Source: Patescibacteria group bacterium UBA6899 (GTDB taxonomy: Bacteria > Patescibacteriota > Minisyncoccia > Phycocordibacterales > UBA6899). Taken from it: a DNA stretch of 10,345 bases. The position numbers and the translations under genes were made by a program. The stretch is taken from contig DKBN01000047.1 of the NCBI GenBank assembly GCA_002451235.1, forward strand, positions 1 through 10,345, in the 5' to 3' direction. Under the pieces are notes generated by a model, which was not told where the DNA came from, made no database searches, and was given only the letters and a program-made list of their open reading frames with translations. Below, one piece after another: positions 6,931-10,345 of the stretch; within the stretch, counting starts at the first letter, position 1; each line of letters starts with the position of its first letter.

Positions 6931-7003
6931 GGGGTAGCTCAGTTGGTAGAGCGTCCGCCTGAAGAGCGGCAGGTCACCAGTTCGATCCTGGTCCCCAGCA
7001 CCA
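6928..7003 (+). tRNA. tRNA-Phe(GAA) with encoded CCA
   Basis: The 76-base cloverleaf has acceptor stem GCTGGGG/CCCCAGC, D-arm GCTC/GAGC, anticodon loop CTGAAGA giving GAA (Phe), variable loop AGGTC, T-arm ACCAG-TTCGATC-CTGGT, discriminator A and an encoded CCA (7001-7003). Position 37 is G where bacterial tRNA-Phe usually has A, and pair 27-43 is a T-C mismatch. A terminator follows at once. Confidence 0.95.
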
Positions 7004-7037
7004 AAACAAAGAACGGCCTAGTGGCCGCTCTTTGTTT
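7004..7037. terminator. Bidirectional terminator between tRNA-Phe and glutaredoxin gene
   Basis: AAACAAAGA-A-CGGCC (7004-7018) pairs with GGCCG-C-TCTTTGTTT (7023-7037), 14 bp with one A-C mismatch and a TAGT loop. T-rich ends lie on both strands. The outer arm reaches the first base of the glutaredoxin stop triplet (7037-7039). Confidence 0.85.
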
Positions 7038-7318
7038 CATTGCGCCGCGATATTTAACAATTGCATCAGTTTCGGCTTATTGAATCCGATCACCATATCG
7101 TCGCCAACCATGATGACCGGAACGCCCATCTGGCCGCTTTTTTGGATCATCTCCTCTCGTTTCGCGAGATCCGTTCCCACATCGTACTCGTTGTATTGGA
7201 CCCCGTTCTTTTGGAAGAATTCTTTAGCCATATTGCAGTAGCCGCATGTAACGGTCGTATAGATCGATACTGGTTTCGTCCCGCTGGCGGTCGCTTGGGT
7301 CTGTTGTGTTCCGTCCAT
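7037..7318 (-). CDS. Glutaredoxin family protein (NrdH/YruB-like)
   Basis: The 93-residue thioredoxin-fold protein should reduce disulfides or mixed disulfides in the cytoplasm. The dithiol active site is CGYC (C25, C28) after strand VSIYTT. The cis-Pro motif is GVPVI (65-69), and the glutathione/substrate loop region is IGFNKPKL (77-84). The KSGQMGVPVI pattern is typical of the short glutaredoxin-like group used by anaerobes and many CPR bacteria. The first 14 residues are a polar extension (Gln, Thr rich) before the fold. A consensus extended -10 TGATATAAT lies at 7356-7348, giving a 5' leader of roughly 23 bases without a clear Shine-Dalgarno sequence. The gene ends in the terminator shared with tRNA-Phe. 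Confidence 0.93.
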   Translation of the reverse strand: MDGTQQTQATASGTKPVSIYTTVTCGYCNMAKEFFQKNGVQYNEYDVGTDLAKREEMIQKSGQMGVPVIMVGDDMVIGFNKPKLMQLLNIAAQ

Positions 7319-7347
7319 ATAAGTATGATGACGATTAATGTTTGCGC

Positions 7348-7356
7348 ATTATATCA
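7348..7356 (-). promoter_or_regulatory. Consensus extended -10 of the glutaredoxin gene
   Basis: TGA plus TATAAT on the minus strand is the best promoter match in the window. It lies in the 55-base gap after the upstream hypothetical gene. A weak -35 (TGAGTC) overlaps that gene's stop codon. Confidence 0.6.
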
Positions 7357-7373
7357 TACGATGTTCTTGTGAC

Positions 7374-7865
7374 TCACCTATTTACCCACCCAATAAATAG
7401 TGGCTCTGTAAGGCCGTCATTTGGAATGGAAAGAGGTATGTTGACCTGATTGATCCCTTTGACCAGGGCATATCTTGTCTTGATCGACCGATCAAAGATG
7501 TTAGGGTCGACTTTTGTGAAAACGAACCCATCAGGGGCGATCGTCCCTTCGACCAATCGATAGTGATCGATATCTTCTTGGGTGATGGGGACGCTGCGGT
7601 TCGCTGATACATGATGAAGGTATATATGAATACGCCCATTACCGGATGTAATGGAGCTTGTAGCCGTAGGCACGACGATCAGTTTCCCCCCTTCGAGCCG
7701 AAACGGGGAGTTTGATTTATGAGGAACATTACCGCTTCCTCCCTCAACCCAAGCGTAGACAAAGTCGTACTGGGGGTTCTCTGAAGCGAAATATCTGGGC
7801 GCAAATAGCACGAATGCGATACCGACAATGGCAACCGCATACCACATGGACGGTCTTTCTATCAT
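7374..7865 (-). CDS. Membrane-anchored extracytoplasmic protein, function unknown
   Basis: I do not recognise this 163-residue protein. It has one N-terminal hydrophobic helix (about 8-24, WYAVAIVGIAFVLFAP) that acts as an uncleaved anchor or signal. About 135 residues follow, predicted as beta-rich and extracytoplasmic, with no Cys and no catalytic motif I can name. The segment IHIYLHHVSANRSVPI (about 83-98) and the C-terminal INQVNIPLSIPNDG look like strands of a small sandwich domain. The start at 7865 is fixed by a TATACT that ends six bases upstream and the lack of any Shine-Dalgarno sequence, so the mRNA is probably leaderless. It sits between tRNA-Gly upstream and glutaredoxin downstream on the same strand, each apparently with its own promoter. 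Confidence 0.75.
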   Translation of the reverse strand: MIERPSMWYAVAIVGIAFVLFAPRYFASENPQYDFVYAWVEGGSGNVPHKSNSPFRLEGGKLIVVPTATSSITSGNGRIHIYLHHVSANRSVPITQEDIDHYRLVEGTIAPDGFVFTKVDPNIFDRSIKTRYALVKGINQVNIPLSIPNDGLTEPLFIGWVNR

Positions 7866-7871
7866 AAGGAC

Positions 7872-7877
7872 AGTATA
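7872..7877 (-). promoter_or_regulatory. Candidate -10 of the hypothetical membrane-anchored gene
   Basis: Minus-strand TATACT, within TATATACT, ends six bases before ATG 7865, the same spacing as at valS and the ftsB-like gene. Confidence 0.5.
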
Positions 7878-7920
7878 TACCCGGAGAATATTTCCAGCTT
7901 GTTATTTGTGCACAATATTA

Positions 7921-7991
7921 TGCGGGATGCGAGAATCGAACTCGCGCCACCTGCTTGGGAAGCAGAAGTTCTGCCACTAAACTAATCCCGC
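7921..7991 (-). tRNA. tRNA-Gly(CCC)
   Basis: The 71-base cloverleaf has acceptor stem GCGGGAT/ATCCCGC, D-arm GTTT/GAAC, anticodon loop TTCCCAA giving CCC (Gly, GGG) and T-arm GCGAG-TTCGATT-CTCGC. The discriminator is A, whereas most bacterial tRNA-Gly have U73. CCA is not encoded. The 5' end is seven bases after the ftsB-like stop, so it is probably processed from that transcript. Confidence 0.94.
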
Positions 7992-7998
7992 GTTCACA

Positions 7999-8406
7999 CT
8001 ATTGTCCGCCCAACCCAACCGCACTCATCAATTTCTCTTTGAGCGACCTGTCATCCAGGGGAACGACGATCGTCTGCGTGCCCTCTTGCGTATCTGGACT
8101 GCGTACAATAATAACGTTTTCTCCGTCCTTCGCAACCATGAACCTTTGCCTCAATTCCTCCTCGACCCCACGATCATTCGAGAGTCGTCCGATCTCGGTG
8201 CGAAGCGCCGCTTCCCTTTCTTCAAGTGTGGTCAATTCGGATGTGGCCTGGTCGCGTTTCTCTCTCGCTTCCACGCTTTTTTCGTACATTTCCCAAGCTC
8301 CGCGCACAAAAAGCACCAGCAGGGCGAAAAGGAGGACGGCAGACGGCTTGCTGTAGATCATCCTTCTTACGCGCGACCTCATGCGGAAATCTGGCGGTCC
8401 TTTCAT
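7999..8406 (-). CDS. FtsB/DivIC-like septum formation initiator
   Basis: The 135-residue bitopic membrane protein has a short basic cytoplasmic N-terminus (R8, R10, R12, R14, R15, K20), one transmembrane helix (about 22-35), a coiled coil (about 38-77, MYEKSVEAREKRDQ onward), and the family motif EEELRQRFMVAKDGENVIIV (82-101). FtsB/DivIC proteins join FtsL/DivIB-FtsQ in the divisome to activate septal wall synthesis. The tail (102-135) is longer than in E. coli FtsB. Start 8406 is preferred over the in-frame ATG 8382 because minus-strand TATACT (8418-8413) ends six bases before it, which implies a leaderless mRNA. tRNA-Gly follows after seven bases. A 36-residue membrane protein gene is divergent from the same palindromic promoter. 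Confidence 0.88.
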   Translation of the reverse strand: MKGPPDFRMRSRVRRMIYSKPSAVLLFALLVLFVRGAWEMYEKSVEAREKRDQATSELTTLEEREAALRTEIGRLSNDRGVEEELRQRFMVAKDGENVIIVRSPDTQEGTQTIVVPLDDRSLKEKLMSAVGLGGQ

Positions 8407-8411
8407 GACTA

Positions 8412-8421
8412 TAGTATACTA
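8412..8421. promoter_or_regulatory. Palindromic divergent -10 shared by ftsB-like and 36-residue protein genes
   Basis: TAGTATACTA is a perfect 10-bp palindrome, so TATACT reads on both strands (8415-8420 plus, 8418-8413 minus). The minus copy ends six bases before ATG 8406; the plus copy ends 25 bases before ATG 8446. No strong -35 is visible on either side. Confidence 0.5.
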
Positions 8422-8445
8422 CGCGGGTCATTATCTTTGCGAACC

Positions 8446-8556
8446 ATGGTCCTCTACGGAAAAAAACAGAAGAAATTCATCAACGCCGTCTGGGTCGGGA
8501 TCGCCATTATGGTCATCCTATCGATGATCCTCCTCTATACTCCGATCTTCCTCTAG
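8446..8556 (+). CDS. 36-residue single-pass membrane protein
   Basis: ATG 8446 opens a 36-codon gene. A basic N-terminus (MVLYGKKQKKFINA) is followed by one long hydrophobic helix (about 15-32, WVGIAIMVILSMILLYTP). The charge pattern predicts an N-in, C-out membrane peptide. The same frame is open upstream to 8002, but that part is antisense to the ftsB-like gene, so the internal ATG after the divergent promoter is chosen. There is no Shine-Dalgarno sequence. The stop is seven bases from the convergent lepA stop. I recall short proteins of this kind in Parcubacteria-like genomes; the function is unknown. Small size is the main reason for doubt. Confidence 0.65.
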   Translation: MVLYGKKQKKFINAVWVGIAIMVILSMILLYTPIFL

Positions 8557-8563
8557 CTCGGGA

Positions 8564-10345
8564 TCAGTCTTCGTCCGGCCGGATCATTTTCACGAATACT
8601 TCTTGCGGGATCGCAACCTTCCCCCGCGACTGCATCTTCTTCTTCCCCTTCTTCTGCTTCTCCAAAAGCTTCATTTTGCGCGTGATATCACCACCATAAA
8701 GATAGCCGGTGACGTCCTTTCGGAGTGCCGAAAGATGGCGCGAGGCGATGATCCGCCCCGTGGCCTTTGCTTGGATCTTGACCACGATCTGCTGGCGTGG
8801 CAGGGTCGTATAGAGCTTTTCCACCATCCTTTCCGCCTCATCCTGTACACGCCGCCGCGACACCACCCGTGCGAAAGCAGGAACGGGTTCTTCGGCGACG
8901 AGAATATCGAGTCGAACAACGTCGGCCGATCGGTATCCAGCGATCTCGTACGAAAGAGATGCGAAACCGGACGAAATGCTTTTCAGCTTATCGAAGAATC
9001 CTCGCATAAGTTCGCGTAGCGGCATCGTGAAACGGATCTCAAAACGATTGTCCCCGAAGATGTCCGTAACACCGGTCTCCGCCTCGTGGTCATATAAAAG
9101 CTGTGTGATGCCACCGACATATTCGGAGGGTGTAATGATCCTCGCCTCGATCCACGGCTCGCTCACGGCGCTCATTTGCCCATCATCCGGGAAAAGGGAT
9201 GGCGAATAGATGGTCTCTGTCCTGCCGCTTTGTCGATATGTCACCTCATACGTGATGGTCGGGAGCGTGACAACGAGCTCAAGCTGGAATTCGCGACGCA
9301 ATCGTTCTGTGATGATCTCAAGGTGAAGCATCCCGAGAAAACCGCACCGGAATCCTCTCCCTAGCGTCCCCGATGATTCTTCTTCGAAGGTAAGCGAGGA
9401 GTCTGAAAGCTGAAGCCGTTCCAACGCCTGACGCAAAGGAGCGAGTTCATCTTGGCTTTCCGGAAAGATTGATGCCCAGACCACAGGGCGAGGTTTCTGG
9501 TAGCCGGAAAGCGCCGGGAGGGGATCTTTTGCTAGGGTCACGGTATCTCCGACCCCGGCGACGCCGGGGCGTTTGATCCCAGAAACGATATACCCGATCT
9601 CTCCGGAAGAGAGGTCTTCTTTCGGTGTCTGTTCTGGAGCGAAATATCCCGTTTCGACCGCGAAGAATCGTTCTTTCGCTTCGACGAATGTAAGTTCTGA
9701 CCCCTTTCTAATGACCCCGTCGAGCACCCGGACATAGAGGATCACGCCGCGATGATTCGAATAGGAGAAGTCGAAGATGAGAGCGCGGGCGCTTTTCGTA
9801 CCCGAAAATTCCTCTTTGGGAGGCGGGATCCGCGCGACGATCTCCTGAAGCAATGTTTCTACCCCCTCTCCTGTCCGCCCTGATACAAGTAAGATATCCT
9901 CCTCGTTCGCCTCAAGAAGACCGACGATCTCCGTGCGCACTTCATCGACTCTTGCAAGTGGTGAATCGATCTTAGAGATGACCGGAATGATGGTAAGTCC
10001 CTGTTCCCGCGCCATCGACAGCGTCGTCAAGGTCTGCGCCTGCACCCCCTGTGTCGCATCTACGAGCAGGAGGCATCCTTCTACCGCCTTTAGAGCGCGC
10101 GAGACCTCGTAGGAGAAATCGATATGTCCAGGTGTATCAATGAGGTTGAGCTCATATTCGCTCATTCCATGCTGGTATCGCATCCGCACCGGCTGCATCT
10201 TGATGGTGATCCCGCGTTCTCGTTCTAGGTCCATCGAGTCGAGCACTTGTTCTTGCATCTTGCGCTTCTCTATCGTATGCGTGAGCTCGAGCATACGATC
10301 AGCAAGGGTCGATTTTCCATGATCGATGTGCGCGATGATGGAAAA
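8564..10345 (-). CDS. lepA: Elongation factor 4 (LepA), 5' end beyond window
   Basis: LepA/EF4 is a translational GTPase that acts on ribosomes in initiation and stalled elongation. The frame is open to the window edge and encodes 593 residues; the family is about 600 long, so only a few N-terminal residues are missing. The visible protein starts FSIIAHIDHGKST, which contains the P-loop (G1). It continues with RERGIT (G2, about 42-47), DTPGH (G3, 70-74), SKID (G4, 124-127, usually NKID) and SGRTG (G5). Domain II, the EF-G-like domains III and V, and the LepA-specific C-terminal domain ending in KMIRPDED follow. The ATG at 10294 is internal (DRMLEL) and not the start. It is tail to tail with the 36-residue gene, leaving seven bases and no room for a separate terminator. 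Confidence 0.98.
   Translation of the reverse strand, partial: FSIIAHIDHGKSTLADRMLELTHTIEKRKMQEQVLDSMDLERERGITIKMQPVRMRYQHGMSEYELNLIDTPGHIDFSYEVSRALKAVEGCLLLVDATQGVQAQTLTTLSMAREQGLTIIPVISKIDSPLARVDEVRTEIVGLLEANEEDILLVSGRTGEGVETLLQEIVARIPPPKEEFSGTKSARALIFDFSYSNHRGVILYVRVLDGVIRKGSELTFVEAKERFFAVETGYFAPEQTPKEDLSSGEIGYIVSGIKRPGVAGVGDTVTLAKDPLPALSGYQKPRPVVWASIFPESQDELAPLRQALERLQLSDSSLTFEEESSGTLGRGFRCGFLGMLHLEIITERLRREFQLELVVTLPTITYEVTYRQSGRTETIYSPSLFPDDGQMSAVSEPWIEARIITPSEYVGGITQLLYDHEAETGVTDIFGDNRFEIRFTMPLRELMRGFFDKLKSISSGFASLSYEIAGYRSADVVRLDILVAEEPVPAFARVVSRRRVQDEAERMVEKLYTTLPRQQIVVKIQAKATGRIIASRHLSALRKDVTGYLYGGDITRKMKLLEKQKKGKKKMQSRGKVAIPQEVFVKMIRPDED

Noticed and set aside
8002..8445. N-terminal extension of the 36-residue protein to a 184-codon frame
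   Set aside because: The extension is antisense to the ftsB-like gene, and its composition is unlike a protein; the membrane peptide starts after the divergent promoter.
10294..10294. ATG at 10294 as the start of lepA
   Set aside because: The frame continues upstream through the P-loop (AHIDHGKST) to the window edge, so this Met is internal.
1..10345. Apparent abundance of GATC sites
   Set aside because: It follows from frequent ATC (Ile) and GAT (Asp) codons in valS, lepA and the other genes; no clustering suggests an origin or methylation-controlled site.
1..10345. CRISPR array, transposon, integrase or phage genes
   Set aside because: No spaced direct repeats, terminal inverted repeats with a transposase, or phage proteins were found.

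Overview
The window looks like part of a small-genome bacterium of the Patescibacteria (Candidate Phyla Radiation), probably Parcubacteria-like. This rests on a short, cysteine-poor valyl-tRNA synthetase, a modular secreted protein ending in a DUF5011-type Ig-like domain, several small single-membrane-segment proteins, and promoters that sit almost on top of start codons. TGA is used as an ordinary stop, so the UGA-recoding CPR lineages are unlikely. The placement is inference; no 16S or marker set is present.

Layout. Positions 1-2027 (minus) hold the first 675 codons of a large exported modular protein. Its reading frame is open to the window edge, so its C-terminus lies outside. A gene-free, AT-rich stretch with several inverted repeats (2041-2393) separates it from the divergent valS (2406-4625, plus). 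A PrsW-family membrane protease and an overlapping Hsp20 chaperone gene follow on the plus strand (4677-5961). A stem-loop terminator at 5968-5989 separates them from a convergent PadR-like winged-helix regulator (5996-6277, minus), which lies downstream of tRNA-Arg(CCT). That tRNA is divergent from a small membrane protein gene (6485-6775, plus). tRNA-Phe(GAA) comes next and meets a convergent glutaredoxin gene at a shared terminator. The minus strand continues upstream with a membrane-anchored protein of unknown function, tRNA-Gly(CCC) and an FtsB/DivIC-like division protein. A 36-residue membrane protein (8446-8556, plus) is divergent from the ftsB-like gene. The window ends with lepA (minus), which lacks only its first few codons.

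How the genes fit together. Much of the content is translation (ValRS, three tRNAs, LepA/EF4), mixed with envelope and stress functions (PrsW protease, Hsp20, glutaredoxin, FtsB-like). It looks like ordinary core genome, not a mobile island. I see no transposase, integrase, CRISPR array or phage genes.

The most distinctive signal is regulatory. At five protein genes a TATACT or TATCAT hexamer ends only 5-7 bases before the chosen ATG, and no Shine-Dalgarno sequence fits. This predicts leaderless mRNAs, and it decides the start codon in several cases.
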